DNA from: Rhynochetos jubatus
Lineage: Eukaryota > Chordata > Aves > Eurypygiformes > Rhynochetidae
NCBI GenBank assembly: GCA_027574665.1
Contig: CM050650.1
Span: forward strand, 98,925,086-98,989,085
Length of the DNA: 64,000 nt
Direction: 5' to 3'
Position 1 is the stretch's first letter. Each line of letters begins with the position of its first letter. Below are positions 11,701-26,700 of the stretch, in pieces. The notes under the pieces were generated by a model. That model saw only the letters and a list, made by a program, of their open reading frames with translations. It did not search any database and was not told the DNA's origin. The position numbers and the translations under genes are program-made.

Positions 11701-14700
11701 CTAAATTCCTCTGTAACTGTTACACAAACTCATACATTGCAGCGAGTCCTGGTTAATTATTTTTATTGTGTATTCTGTGCTACTTTAAGACCTGCTTTGT
11801 ATCCAAGGAACAATCCAGCTATTTCAAATGGGTAAATAGAGCCACAGAACCGTAGACCCGCTTAGACTGAGGGAACTTCAGGACATGCAGCCTCTGCTTA
11901 AAGCAGTGTCAGTGCTTATTTGGCTGAATTTTGACTGTGCCCGAGGATGGCACTTCCACAGCTTCTCTGGGCGAGTTTTCTGATGTTTGACTATGCTGCA
12001 GCAAGAGGATTTTTCTCACGTCTAATTGGAATCTTCCTTGCTGTGGCTTGCTTTCCTTGGGTGTGGAGGTCAGGTTTAGATGCTTGTGTTTGCTACATGA
12101 CTTTTATATTTCCTAAATCCTGGAAATGTGTGTCTGTTTTAATTTTCATTTCCTTTTGTAAAATCTCTTTGCCTCCTTTAAAGGCCTATAGAGCTGCAAT
12201 GCAGACACAATGGAGCTGGATTCTTCAACTCTGTCACTGCGTTGAACAACATTTGCGAGAAAACGCTGCATATTTTGAGGTAAGAATGTGAAACGTTTTA
12301 AGTTAGGACCATAGGAAGAAAGTTCCACAGAAAGGGCTATTTGCTGCCTCACAGTAGTTGTAGAATTGACGTGTCACGTGCCATCATGAGATGTTGAACT
12401 ATGCTCCTGCAGCGTTACCGCACCGACGTTGTCTTCACTGCAGTTATGTCAGTTCACAGCAGATGAAAATGTGGCCTGATGTTTTTTCAGCGTGCTGTAG
12501 CTGCAGGTAAAGACTCTGAGAATGGGAAGCCGTGTTCTCTCCCTGTCTTACACAACTGTCATCAATAAAGCTTTTGCAGATAACATAGAGAAGCAGGTGG
12601 TTAATGATGCCCAAGGAAGAACATACTCTAGGTGATTTATCCAGGACTACCCAAATAGAAATGGAATGTAGAGCATTAATAATAATGCTGAGCAGACAGC
12701 ACCCTGAGCGCAGAGGTGTGCAATGGAACACTTTTCTGACTATCACTCTTCTTCATATATGGAAGTTACTGTAATTCCAAGGGAAGCAAGAATCAACAGA
12801 AATTTTTTTCCGCTGTGGGAACAGTAATAAACTAAGGTTCTGTAATTGCTGAATTAATTTTACAGGTAGACAGTAATGAGTATAACAGGTGTTACAATGT
12901 GTGCCCTCTTGAACAGAACATTTAGATATGGTATCGTGAATAGTGGTCATGCAGTGGTGGCCACTTCAAGCTACTTTTAAAAAGACAGCACTTAAAGTAA
13001 ACTTCATAGTCTAGCTGTTTGTATACTTTTAAGTTGTTTGAAAATAACCCAGGCATTTATCTCATCCTAGTTTTTCAGTGATGCCAAAGAAGCCATGGAA
13101 TATTTAAAGAATTTGAAAGATACCATATACCGAAAATACAGCTGTGATAGATCAAGCAGCCTTCATAGGCTGGAAGACCTTGTCCAGGAGTCTATGGTAA
13201 GAGTTCAGGGATCCTACTAATGTGAGTTACAATTAAATGAGAAATGTGTAGACTATAATTGGATAGAACCCATCATTAAATAATTGCATCTGTACATGTA
13301 TAATGACTTTTTCTTACCCTTAAAATACAGTTTTATTTATTTCTTTACCTTTACAGTACCAGATGTTGTGGGAAAGCAGTGACTTTTGAAAGATACTTTG
13401 TTCTTCTGCTTTTAAGGAAAACAGTAAAACAACTCAGGAAAAGAAAAGCTTAACAGGATCAAAGAAACAGCACTGTATTCTGGCCATCTCTCATGTTGTG
13501 TTCTTTTCTTAACTGTTTTAGGAAGAAAAAGAACAACTCTTGCAGTATAAGAGCACAGTAGCAGGCCTTGTGGGGAGAGCCAAGGCAATAATTCAGCTGA
13601 AGCCAAGGAACCCTGACTGTATACTCAAAACATCCATCCCAATTAAAGCCATCTGCGACTATAGACAAATTGAGGTTAGAAACTTGAATTTCCTCAAATC
13701 AATTACAGACGTGAGAATTCAGCTACAGTTTCAGTAATTACTATATTCCTGGAGAACACTGGGCTCTAAATTTCTTCCAGCCTAGTAAACAAGAGCAAAT
13801 CCTTGTGTGGAACATTGTTTTTGTTGTTCTCTTGCTTATTTGTTGACACCATTTGCAGAAGTGCTTTGTAAAGTATTTTGTAATGCTTAGCTCATTAAAT
13901 TATTCTGCTTTTCTGTTAATACTAGATAACTATTTACAAAGATGATGAGTGTATATTAGCAAGCAACTCCCATCGTGCTAAATGGAAGGTCATTAGCCCG
14001 AGTGGTAATGAGGCCATGGTTCCATCTGTATGCTTTACTGTTCCTCCACCGAACAAAGAAGCGATAGATACAGCCAACAGGTAGGGACAAAACAAATCCA
14101 CCTGTTTCTTTTAAAATTAATTCATGTGAAGCTTGAGTTAAAATCACGGCTAACTTTTTTTCCCTTTTCATGTGTTAATTTGATCTGAAGTTGGTGTCTG
14201 TTTGTGTTTCAGGATCGAACAGCAATTTCAGAACGTTCTGGCCCTTTGGCACGAGTCACATGTAAACATGAAGAGTGTGGTGTCCTGGCGTTACCTGACA
14301 AACGAAATTGAAGCTGTTCGAGCTGGCAATGTTGCCTCGGTACGTGCTGTGTTGAGCAAGGGCCTCTTAGCCATTTGCTGGGAAGTCACAGGCTGCGCTT
14401 CCCAGAAATAGTGCATAATCAACAATTTGCGACAAACCTCATCTTCCTTAAGGGAATAGCTAGCAGTGGCCATGCTGGTTACCCCTGTGTAGTGTTCTGC
14501 CTTGATCTGAGTAGCCTTTACACAGCTGCATTTGGGGAGCGAGCAGAGAGGCTGTATTATGGAGACTACCTGCAGCCTTATTGTGCTGATCCCTCTAGTC
14601 TCCTCTTGTTAGCAGAGGGACAGGATCTCTCCAAAGGAATTGAACAGTGATACAGTCTGAGTTTTGTTCGGGAAGGGTCTACCTTTCTGGATTTAAGGTG

Positions 14701-17700
14701 AATATATCCCCACCTGGAGTGCTGTGTCCAGCTGTGGAGCCCTCAGCTTAAGAAGGATATCGACCAGTTGGAACAAGTCCAGAGGAGGCCACAAAGATGC
14801 TCAGAGGGCTGGAGCCCCTCTGCTATGGGGACAGGCTGAGAGAGTTGGGCTTGTTCAGCCTGGAGAAGAGAAGGCTCCGGGGAGACCTTATTGCAGCCTT
14901 CCAGTACCTGAAGGGGCCTACAGGGAAGCTGAGGGGAGCTTTTTACAAGGGCCTGCAGTGACAGGATAAGAGGTAATGGGTTTAAACTGAAAGCAGGGAG
15001 ATTTAGATTAGATAGAAGTAAAAAAAATCTCCACAGAGAGGGTGGTGAGGCACTGGGACAGGTTGCCCAGAGAAGCTGTGGCTGCCCCATCCCTGGCTGT
15101 CCTCAAGGCCAGGCTGGATGAGGCTCTGAGCAACCTGGTCTAGTGGAGGGTGTCCCTGCCCATGGCAGGGGGGTTGGAACTAGATGGTCTCTAAGGTCAC
15201 TTCCAACCCAAACCATTCTGTGATATCTAGGGAGATTTGCTTCATTAGGCTGAAGTTAATCTTCATGAAAATTCCTGTTGTTTCCTGATGGCTGCAACTT
15301 CTTACTAACAGTGACTATTCTGGCTGGCTAAAACAGTGTGTGAGATCGCTGAATTATGCAGTGTTGGATGTATAGAGTAACACTAATTAATAGTTTACTA
15401 TAATATAATTATACATCTTTAGTGTATATCTGTCTGCAAAATGTAGTAATGTTTGTAACACCCAAAATGACATTTTCACTCCTAATTTCCCACTGCTGCA
15501 GTTGAAAAGAATGAATCTGAGATGATTCTTCAGGTGTCCCTACTTACTTGACTCTTGCTGGCTTCCTGTTTGTTGTTACATGGCATTAGAGGGAGAAATG
15601 GTGTCTGATGTAGGATTGTCTTAACACAGCCCATTGCTGGCATTAAAGATGGAAAAGGATTTTATAGTAAGTGCAAACTCTCAGCTGTTACGCTGATACC
15701 TGTCTAGTGGAGTCCAGCCCAGGAACAGCGAGCTTTCAGAACCTCGGTTCTTTGGCTTTACCATCTTAGTAATTGGTCAGTGTTGGTTTTTGATAAAAAG
15801 TGTGAGACGGAACTGTGTGAGTGATGCATCGTTGCTGACGTGCCTTGGGTTTATAATCTGTTGCAGATAAAGACGATGCTGCCAGGTGAACATCAGCAGG
15901 TTCTAAGCAATCTGCAGTCCCGCTTTGATGATTTTGTGGAAGATAGCCGGGAGTCCAGAATCTTTACAAGCTCTGATACAGCACAGCTGGAACGGGAAGT
16001 TAATGTTTGTAAGCAATACTATCAAGAGCTGCTGAAATCTGCTGAAAGAGGTAAAATTTTGCTGAGAAAAGTAGAAAGATGCCCTCATGAGAGATATTGT
16101 AATTCTTGATAAAACTTGTCTCTCTGAATACAAGCTCTAGTGAATTACCCATTTTATCATATTGAACTTTTTAATGCCCCAGTTATTCTGAACAGATAAT
16201 CATCATTTTCAGTGTGCACAATTACATTGTACAGAAGCTCTAAGGTTTTTTTAACTTTATATATATTAATCTATTTTAAAATATTGGTGTGTTACTTAAT
16301 ATACAGAGCACTGCAACAAAAACGACACTCAAGAATTTATTCTGTGCACTGCATCCCACTGTTTAGTCATGCCTTCCTTGTTTTTGAGTGTTGGAAATGC
16401 AGCTTGATTACTGTGATGAGTTCATAACAGAATTAGAACTTCTTTTCACACTGTTAATGCAAGAAAAGTGTCCTAGATATTTTTCTACCTTCACAGATTT
16501 CCTGTAGTTACTGCTTTCTTAACTTTGTTTTTAAATACAGTAAGAACAGAAAGCTTAAAATAACTGCTCTGATTTACTGTCAAGTAGCTAATGGCTTAAA
16601 GAAGTGCAAAGCTGATAACTGCATTAGCATAGTTCACTAAAGAAAAGATGTGGTGCCCTGTGTGTCTGAAAGAGAGGATTTAAAAAAAACCCAAAAAGCC
16701 CTGGAGTTTTACTGCCTAATCTGACTGGAAGAATCAGACACTGAGCTTAGCAGTGTTTGCGTAAGGGGTGATGCCTGTGCCTGGGTTGAATGGTCAAAGG
16801 TGTATGCAAATTTTTCACATGTGAAGAGGTGGTCTAATGATAGCTAAAATTTAAGGATTCCTAAGATTTGCCTTACTTGCCAAAATTCCAATGGAAACTG
16901 ACGGGATTTCAGCCAGTTAGGAAAAGACCTGTAGAATGGTGACTTTATAAAATGTTTCATAAGACGACATGGTGGAAGTTATGTGATATCTTTGCTAACA
17001 TGTGCCTTGTTTCTTTCAACAGAGGAGCAGGAAGAATCTATTTACAACCTGTACATCTCTGAAGTCAGAAATATCAGGCTTCAGCTGGAGAGTTGTGAAG
17101 AGCGGCTACTACGGCAGATCCGGACCCCAATGGAAAGGGATGATTCATATGAAAGTGTGCATAGGGTTTCAGAGCAAGAGGTGAGCCTTTGAGAAAGGCT
17201 GTTTTACCTAGGAAAATAGTTTTATTTAAAAACAAATATATCCAGTCATTTTGAGTGTCGCCAGGAAAGTTTGTGTTGCACCTTGAAAAGACAACAGTCA
17301 AGGATTAAGCTTGCCTTTGTGAGAAAAAAGATGCCAATAAATGGCAACTGTGTTAGTTTCCCTCTGCTGCACACATTCCTTTTGAAAAATTTTTAATGGT
17401 GTCCGCATGAAACAAGCAAAGAAGAGCAGACCTGTTTCGATAATGATATGTAGACCGTACATGAGGTTGATGTAGGACAAAAGCACTGTCAATCACCTTT
17501 CATTTTACAGAAGCTGGAGAAAGAACTGAATCGACTGAAGGTTGATTTGGGAGTCATCTCGGATAAATGCGAGGAGTTTTTCAGTCAAGCTGCTGGTTCA
17601 CCTTCAGTCCCTACTCTGCGCTCTGAACTCAATCTTGTTATTCAGAATATGAACCAAGTTTATTCCATGTCTTCCATTTACGTAGATAAGTATGTAACAG

Positions 17701-20700
17701 GCCTTTTTCCATCATGTGTTTTACTTTACAGCTTTCTCTTCAAAATAAATTAAGATGGTATGAATGATACTGATCAAGGAAAAGGGAGCTAACATCATTT
17801 TGATGTTGTATGATGTGACATGAAAAGGATGAAAATCACAAGTGTGTTGAGTGTTGTGAGTGATGGTTCAGTTAACGGGAAGATTACTGTTTTTCAGATT
17901 AAAAACTGTAAATTTCTTGCTGACCAAAAACCAACAAGCAGAAACGTTAGTGAAGCTCTATGAAACTAAGTTGTGTGCAGAAGAGGCAGTAACAGCTGAC
18001 AAAAACAATATAGAAAATCTGATGGGTACATTAAAGGTAAGAGTCGGCTGGTGCCTTTTCTTGGGCAAATCAAAAAAGATTAGGAAAATTATCTGTCTTG
18101 TAACACCTGTTACGGTTATGATGTAGTGGGTAGTGTATCAGATGTTGGCTTCCTGTATTATGACTGACATCTTGGGGGAAAAAAATGACAGCTTTGGGGC
18201 ATTAGGAATTGGATACTATGGCATGCACATTCCTACTGTTAGGAAATGCCTTGAGGTATCCGAACTTCCAAGAGTGGCCCTTGTTAATGCTGCAGTAAGA
18301 ATTATTTTTTGTCTCTTCAAAAGATAGTGGTAACATCTTTAAGATAACATAGTGTTATTTGAACGTGGCCACAATAACATTCCTGCTACTGCTATGAAAT
18401 ACTAATCAGGGTTTCCTAGGAGATTTAAAAGATATCTTTGACAGAGGGTAAGATTGAAATTCAGCGGTTTTTTGTGTGCTGATTGTACCTCATTTTAATA
18501 TTGCAAATGATGAGTAATGCTTTTTTTGTTAGAATGATTGGCGTCTACCTCAATTCTTCCTGGAGAGGGTGGTGAGGCACTGGAACAGGTTGCCCAGAGA
18601 AGCTGTGGATGCCCCATCCCTGGAAGTGTTCAAGGCCAGGCTGGATGAGGCTTTGAGCAACCTGGTCTAGTGGAGGGTGTCCCTGCCCATGGCAAGGGGG
18701 TTGGAACTAGATGGTCTTTAAGGTCCCTTCCAACCCAAACTGTTCTATGAATAATTACGATTTTTTTGAAATCTGTAGTTTATAAGATAAGTGTGTTGAT
18801 TTTCTGTCTGTCTGGGGGGATGCTGAACTATTTTGCAGTTCATAGCTAACTAGCAGCTTCAGACCTATTCTAGTGCCATTCCAGTGTTTGAGCAACCAGA
18901 AGTAAAATACTAATTTAAACGTTTTTCTTTCACTCATTTATACATTTTCCTCAAGTAAAGTATTCATTTATGAAATAGTGTCATAATATAGGAGTTTTTA
19001 ACTATTTACTGTGTATCACATCCTAGCAATGGAGATCTGAAGTAGAGGAGAAAAGAGGAACATTTCGTGCCTTAGAGGATGAACTGCAGAAGGCAAAGAT
19101 GATCAGTGATCAGATGTTTAAAATGCACAAGGAACGTGATCTTGACTGTGACTGGCTGAAAGAAAAACTTGATCAGTTAGCTGAGAGGTGGCAAAGTGTT
19201 CATTCGCAAATTGAAAATAGGTTTGTATAACTTTTTATTATAATCAGTTCATGTTTTATGCTGCTTTTTTGTTTCTGAGGAAAAAAATAATCAGAAATGA
19301 ATGTTAAAGTAGGTCAGAATAGTTATCTGAACTATTTGGGTATAAGATCAAGGATCCTTACCTTTTCTGTGCTGTTTATATCATTTTCTTACTCTTCCAC
19401 AGGAATTGTCTGTGACTGTTGACCACCAAAATATTAACAAGTTACAGGAACTTTACTTAGTTACAACTTACTGAGACACAGTAGAGACAAACAGTCTTTT
19501 TCTTTTTCCAAAAAAGAAAGAGCCTGCAGAAATGGCTTGCTGTCCTGTGGAAATACCGTCTGTTTCTCCACATAATCAGTTCTGACAGGCTAACCTGATG
19601 AGCTGAATCATTGGTTATGGTTGGATTCACGTTAACTTGCTTTTAATGTCTCAAGTGCCAAGTCTGGAAGTCCTTAGCTTCCATTGACTTCTGTGATAAT
19701 TTTGCTGCAGTAACTTTTGGTGAAGTGCCAGTATTTTCTTTTGATGTGCAACTCTTTTCATGCAGCATCACTATCCAGTTGAGGTGTTGCTCTAAATTCA
19801 ACCGTTCAGTGTTACTGTCACAGTGATGTTGGAGAGTGTTACTCAAATGCACATGCCTGCACAGAGGTGCAGGTACAGCAGAACACACCTACCCGTAATT
19901 CTGAAGGAGGTGTCCATACATGGCGTTCCTGGAAGTAATTTTCAGTCTCAAGTTAAGGAATTCTGTTCTATACAGCCTGAATTTATTGCCTTTAAAATCT
20001 ACTTCAATTTGTCATTATAGTTAACCTTAACAGGAGCATTGAAGATAGTGCTTTTGATGTAAAAGTTTACACAACAAACTTGCACATTTTTGTCCTTTTC
20101 TAAGGGGTGAATATCCGTTCAGGTGCAATTACGGAAGTTATTCACTTCTAATTAACTAATTTAGTTGTCCCTGTTTAACACTGTTGGAAGTCAAAAGGAA
20201 GATGGGTGAAAGCAGAGGCATTTGAAGCCGAGTGCAGCATGGGTAGCGTTAAAATCTACCTCAGATTTTTCATCATTTGATAGCGTGACATAATTTAAAT
20301 GATAAAACGGTAGGTTTTCAAGGTACTTAAGTGTTCTTATTTCCTCATAGGGCAAATGTTAACCACATGCTCTCCTCACAGGACTGTATCCTGAATGGGA
20401 TACGCTGAAAAATTACTAAATACGTAATGGCTTCTAGGGTAAATAGGACAGATTGTGCTAGTTGCAGCATGGAACTGTAAGCAAGCTGCTTTCTGCAAAT
20501 GTTCACTCTGCTGCTTCCTAACAGCTTGACACTGATGATCATTATACGAAAAGTATGTACAAATATTGGCTGCAGTTATGATCCTTTCTCTTTTTTCAGG
20601 GTTATTAGCTTTAAAACATGCTTAACTATGAAACCTGAGCAATACAGTTTCCTTTGCTTGCTCTTCTTCAGTCTCCTCTTGGCATCTTGAGAACAACACT

Positions 20701-23700
20701 AGCGCAATTCAGAGTATTCATTCTAAGTCAAACTATAAAAAGTTGTTTAATAAGTAAGTTTATCCTGCAGTGTTCTGGAGTAGTCATATTTACATCATCT
20801 TTGACCTAACAGTGTAAGGATCACGAAAACAAAAGTGTCAGTATTCTCATCAGTATGGAAAACACCTTCAAGAAATGCACAGCACTTTCTTTTCAGGTCA
20901 AAACCATGATTAAAAAATGGACTTACAGGATCAATTGCTTTCCCACGTTAGAATATTTGAAGGCTTTAGTTTTAGTGTAACTCCTGTTGTTTTGTGGGAG
21001 GCACAGAGCGTATGGTGAACCACTACTTAACTCCGGCAGAGCACAGCACACTCCTTGATTTCCATCGGTCGCATTTGAAGTACTCTCACTTCTTATAACA
21101 GAATGAATTGCTGTTGTAGAGCTCTCCCTCTTGCTTGGGGTTTCCTGTGCTCATGGAGTTTCAAGCAGTTTAGCTCACTGATGAGGAATATATGCAGAGT
21201 TTCTTCTGTAGTAGTAGTATCTCTCCTGGGTGTGTCATTTGTGACAAATAAAAAGGCTTCATCGAGCTGGGAATAGTGTTTGAGACGTTAATTTGCTGTT
21301 CAGTTGGTGTTATTTTAGTATTTTCATAGTGTGAGCTATAGCAGAGCTAAGGCATCCAAAGCTTTTAAAGCTGTATTTGGCTTAGTGTTGTAATTTATAT
21401 TTAATATTAATCTTCTCCCTTTTCCACTTATCTTCTAAAATAAAATCAGGTTGCGTGATTTAGAAGGTATTAATAAATCTCTGAAGTATTACAAAGATAC
21501 GTACAATTCTTTGGACACTTGGATTCAACAAGTGGAAGATACTCAGCGCAAGATTCAAGAAATCCATCCTGAGAATAGCAAAGCATTGGCTAAGCAGCTG
21601 AACCAACATAAGGTATGAAAGGGATCTCATTGTAGGAAAGCACTGCTGTAATGACTGAAGGATTAAAATGCCAGTCTAAGCCAGTAATGTTAGTCTTATT
21701 TCTTGATACAAGGTGCTTTTATCCCTCAGCCCTTACTGTAAAACTCCAAGTCTTCACCGCCTTTATGGTTTTATGTTTATAAAGGAACTAACATGATGAG
21801 TATATCACTCACTGATTATTGCCATTTCATAGACCAGATTGTTTTGGTCCTCAAATCTGCAAGAAGAGCAAAACCTTAAGGGAGTGCCTAAAATTCGGAA
21901 CTGTACTTATCACATAATTTTTTATTCAATACTGCTTTTGGTATTTATGGACACAGGAGTATTTTCATGGAAGCAGAGCTAAACTTAACAGCTGTCTCCT
22001 GCAAGAAGGAACTACAGCTTAAATAAGAGACAGAATAACAAATTACATACATGAAATCGTATATTCTTGATTTTCACTCACCAGCTACTAGACCTGGCAG
22101 GGTTTTTTCCCTGACTTCTGTTTGATAAAGCCCAGGACGTAGGCCTGAGCATATAATCACTTGTACACACATGGAAATAAGCATATTATGTAAATTTCAT
22201 TATGTTAGATAAACTAAAAATGCTAATAATAATACTAATAAAAATAACTCTTTCAGATGAAGATGTAAATTCATGTTTTACAGATGCTGGTTTCTGAGAT
22301 TGAAATGAAACAAAGCAAAATAGATGAATGCCAGAAGTATTCAGAGCAATACTCAGCTGCTGTGAAGGTAATAAATAATGTTATACTTAGAACCCTTGTG
22401 TGTGTGTGTGTCAGTAACGTGGAATGCCGATAATTTTGTGTATTTTCTCTTCTTACAGGACTATGAGTTGCAGACTATGACCTACAGAGCCATGGTTGAC
22501 TCTCAACAAAAATCTCCAGTGAAACGCCGAAGAATGCAAAGCTCATCAGACTTCATTATTCAAGAGGTAAATGGATTTCTTATGACAGCAAAACATGGTT
22601 TTCTGAGTCTGTGTGAAACAGGGTAAACAGAAGAATGAGACTTAGGATTTACTAATGATGATACAGGGTAATGCAAGCAAGATTACATTTTTCTATATAG
22701 ATATATGATGTGATATTCTATTGGTCATTTTGCAGTATTTAGATAACAAGACATTATATTGCTGTCTATCAACAAAAATCCCCCAAATTATAAAAAACTA
22801 TATGAGAAATGTACCTCAGTAAAACTGTTTAGAGCTACCTCTAGGATGGATCTTGATCATAGGAAACAGGGGAAACTTTCACCTTTGCTATGGTAAAATG
22901 TACCAGATCTGGACACTTTGGCCGATGCTGAGGCAAATCAGCCTCATTAGGGAGGAAAGGAGAAATCCATCTCCCTGCTAATGGTCAGAGAGGAGTAGTG
23001 ACCAGCACTGCTTGTCCCTCTTACAACCTGTTCTTACTGCAGGGAAGAATCAAGACACTGTGAAGCCAAACCATTGTCTTTTGTTTCTTCTCCTTACGGA
23101 TCTCCTCATGGCTCCTTAGGATTTGTATGTGCAATTGCACAAATGGCTGATGGCATTCGACTTTGTGGAATCCAAAGCCTAATTTTGATTCCAGTCAGGA
23201 TTTTGGGATCAAGATTGTGATAGGTGCTCGAGTAATGTCTATCACTTCTTTGTGGTTTAATGGGAGTGTTTTCCTCTCTCTCCCCCTCCCCCACCCTCCC
23301 CCCCCCCCCCCCGTTTGTTTCTCTGCAGTTCATGGATTTACGGACTCGTTATACTGCCTTAGTGACCTTGATGACTCAATACATTAAGTTTGCAGGTGAC
23401 TCTTTGAAAAGACTGGAAGAGGAAGAGGTAGGTCGTCCTCTGGCAGCCAACCAAGCGAAAAGAACACCTAGGCAAACAAAGAACAATATGCCTGTTGAAA
23501 TTACTCACAAAGTTAGCAACAGATATGAAAGACTAAAATTCCTTATATACTGCACTTTGTACAGAAGTGTAGGAGTATTAAATTACGCTATTGTCATTCA
23601 GATAACCAAGCCCATATACTAACCATACATTTTACTAGTTCTTCCAGCTAGATGGATCATAAGATTCACTGAATTCTGGTGGAGATGTAGTTACGTACAG

Positions 23701-26700
23701 TACATTTTAATACTTCAGTATTTTAGAGCTTGATCTTTTGGATAAATGCAGACATTAAAGGGAAGGCAAACTTAGCGTGCACACTCCACTGATAGCCTCT
23801 GTAGGCCCTATATATTCACAATATGCATTTTGGTCCACTTAAGAACATATAAGGGAGCTCTTTAAGCAGGGAGATCAGTGCCCTCCTAAGTAATTTCTTA
23901 AGTTTCTTTGACATATTTAGATTTATTTTTCCTTCTACCTTTCTAGTGCATTGATTCCTTGGATTCAAACAGCATTTTATTTATGCTTAGCACTGAATCT
24001 TATTAACAAGAGTAGGTTACTGAAATTGAGCAGACAAATTACTCAAAATACATGCTTGCTGCAGAGTCAACCTTCCAAGTATTTGAGAAAAAAAATAAGT
24101 TGAAATTATTCACTTTCTTCAGAGTGAAAGAGATTCGTCTCTTCCTCTGAAAGAGATTATGTAGTCATTCTTTAAGGACTACAGTGCTTTAGTATCAAGG
24201 ATAAAAGGTGAAACTACAAGAATTGAAACAAGGATCAGGAAATCTGCCAATACCAATAGGCTTCATGTACTTCAAGACCAAATGGAATCTTTCAAACTCT
24301 GAGTTTTCAGTCTGCTCTGAATCTCCAGGACTGATTCTTTGGAAATCAAACACCCCCAATCTTCCCTCCTCGTCTACCTTCTGGCAGCCTTCTGAATATT
24401 TGATAGCTTCTGTGGAGATAATTTAAGTAGGTTTCCTGTCTCAAAGTGATTTGATGGGCTTTTTCTTTGTAATCAGGGTAGCAAATCAGAAAGTGAATAA
24501 TCCTGTTCAAAAGAGGAATGATAATTTGTTTTCTTCCCGGATCAGACCTCTGATGTCTGTGATTGATCCAAGATTTTCTTCTGTGCCAGTCTTTCTTCCT
24601 AACTCTCAATAATGGCATTAAGGATGCACAGAATAAGGAAAAAAATAAGATCCTTTCCATGATATCTGTGTTTAATCCATGTGCTGTCATGGTCAGAGTT
24701 TACCAGAGGAGAGTGAACTCCAGGAACCTGTGAAGTCAGCTGAAGTCTTTCAACGTTTGCAATGTTGTGAAGCTGTGGAATTCAGAGAGGAAAACACACC
24801 CAATGAAAGCATGATGGATGTGGAATATTTGCAAAAAGATAACTCTTCCAGTAAACCTAAACGCACAGTAAATGAATTGGAAATGGACAGAAGTAAATTA
24901 CGCGTGGACAGATGCGATAAAACTGAGAAACCATTAAAGCAATTTTTCAGTGACAGTGGTCAAGAAAGTAGCGTTAGTGGCATCAGAGAAAATAGGCTAC
25001 ATGCAGAGCAGGAGAATTCAAGGGGTTCTGGTAGTCAAAATCAGAAAGAAGAAAATGGTAGAAAAGATTGCTTTATTTCAGCTGAGATCTGTGTGAGTGC
25101 GAATAGTGATCCTGGTGAAATGCTAAATAAGCAAGTCGTTGATGGAGAGAGACAAAAACCAGAGGGAGTATTGAAGAAGTTGCCTGAAGTGGGAATGGTG
25201 CACAAAACCACAGGAAAAAATAGTTCAAGAAAGGCAGGGAGTGATGTTCCAACAAAGGAAGACCGTGAGATACAATCAGAAACTAACTTTGAGTTAGCAA
25301 CAAAGAAAGATGGAGTTACTCCAGAAACTGGAAGGCATTCCCTGGATATCAGCCCTTTCAAGCAGCAACATTTTTCACCAAGAACTGACTTTGAATGTTG
25401 GCGTAAAGAACGTTGCTTTACAGAATGTAATAGCCATAATACTTTAAACTCTGAAGACAGAGAGTTTCAGGGGTGTGGTGAAAAAGGCGACTCTCTTACA
25501 CCTGAAAGGGGTGCTGTACCTGTAGAGAAAGTTGCATCCTCTTTCAGAGAGCTGGCAGCACACAGTGGAAGAGAAAAAACAGAGTTAACTTTGCAGTCTG
25601 TGAGCAATCCGGGTGTTTCTGATAGTGTTGAAAGGGATTCAGACAAACTGCAAAGGGCATCTCTGGATAAAAGTTACTTCATAGCAGAAAATGAAACCCT
25701 AGAAAAATCAAATTTAAATCCAAATGAAGCCAAGAGTACAACACAAGAAATTTTGGCTGTTTCTTTGGGAAGAATGTCAGAGAATCATTGTGCAGCAAAA
25801 GTCTCTGAATCTCACCCATTAGATATTGAACTGTCACCAGTGCAGAACGATCCAAGTTTAGGTACAGAATTGTTAGGAAATGCAGGTGATTTAAATGCAA
25901 ATACAGCCCTCTCAGAAATTATTTCCAGAGGAAAGGGTTATTTTCCATTATCAGAACATGGATTAGCGAAAGCGCTTTTGAGTCACGATGAGAAAGTGAG
26001 TGAGAAGAAAATACCACTAGGTAAAATTTGTGGTTTGGATGACCTAAATATAAGCAGAGAGAAACAGAGGGGAGAATACAAGTTGGATCAGGGTCAGAAA
26101 TGTAAAGATTTATTGCTAGTTGCAGAGATGGACAGTAGAGACAAGGGTCATAGCACAGAGGTACCAGGAAAAAACACTGAACTCCAGAAAACATCCTGTG
26201 AAAAAACAGGAAAAAAGGCCTCACTTGAAAAAAAAGAAAAGCAAAAGAAAAGAGACAGTGATAATGAAGAGAAAAGGAGCACAACTGTTATTAAGGTACC
26301 AGAGCTTTTGTGCAGTGCCAATGAAACAGTTAATTAAAAAAATGATTCTAAACCAATCTAAATCGACCTTTGAATCTCAAAATATGTCAAGGTCAAGTGA
26401 TTGAAAGTTGATTGAATATAATCTAAACAATGAATATGCTAATGATGTATTAATTACTGTGTATTTGGAGATGCTGATTTTTTTAAGTTCTTATAAATTT
26501 ATGTTTATTTTGAATTAGTATTTATTTACCATAATTTTCTCCACCCAGCTTATGCTCAGCTGTGTTGATGAGGAATAATGAAAGCTAACAAGAAACAGCT
26601 TGTGACTGTGTCTGTATTTTTAGTTCTTTTTCAAGCATAAGAAATTAGATGTTGTGTCTATGGGAGCAGAAAAGGAGATCTGATAAGAAACCAGTTTTAA

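Noticed and set aside
11947-12291. 114-codon open frame running into the exon at 12184
   Set aside because: Only the final part from 12184 is homologous; the upstream part is intron read in frame, beginning in unique sequence.
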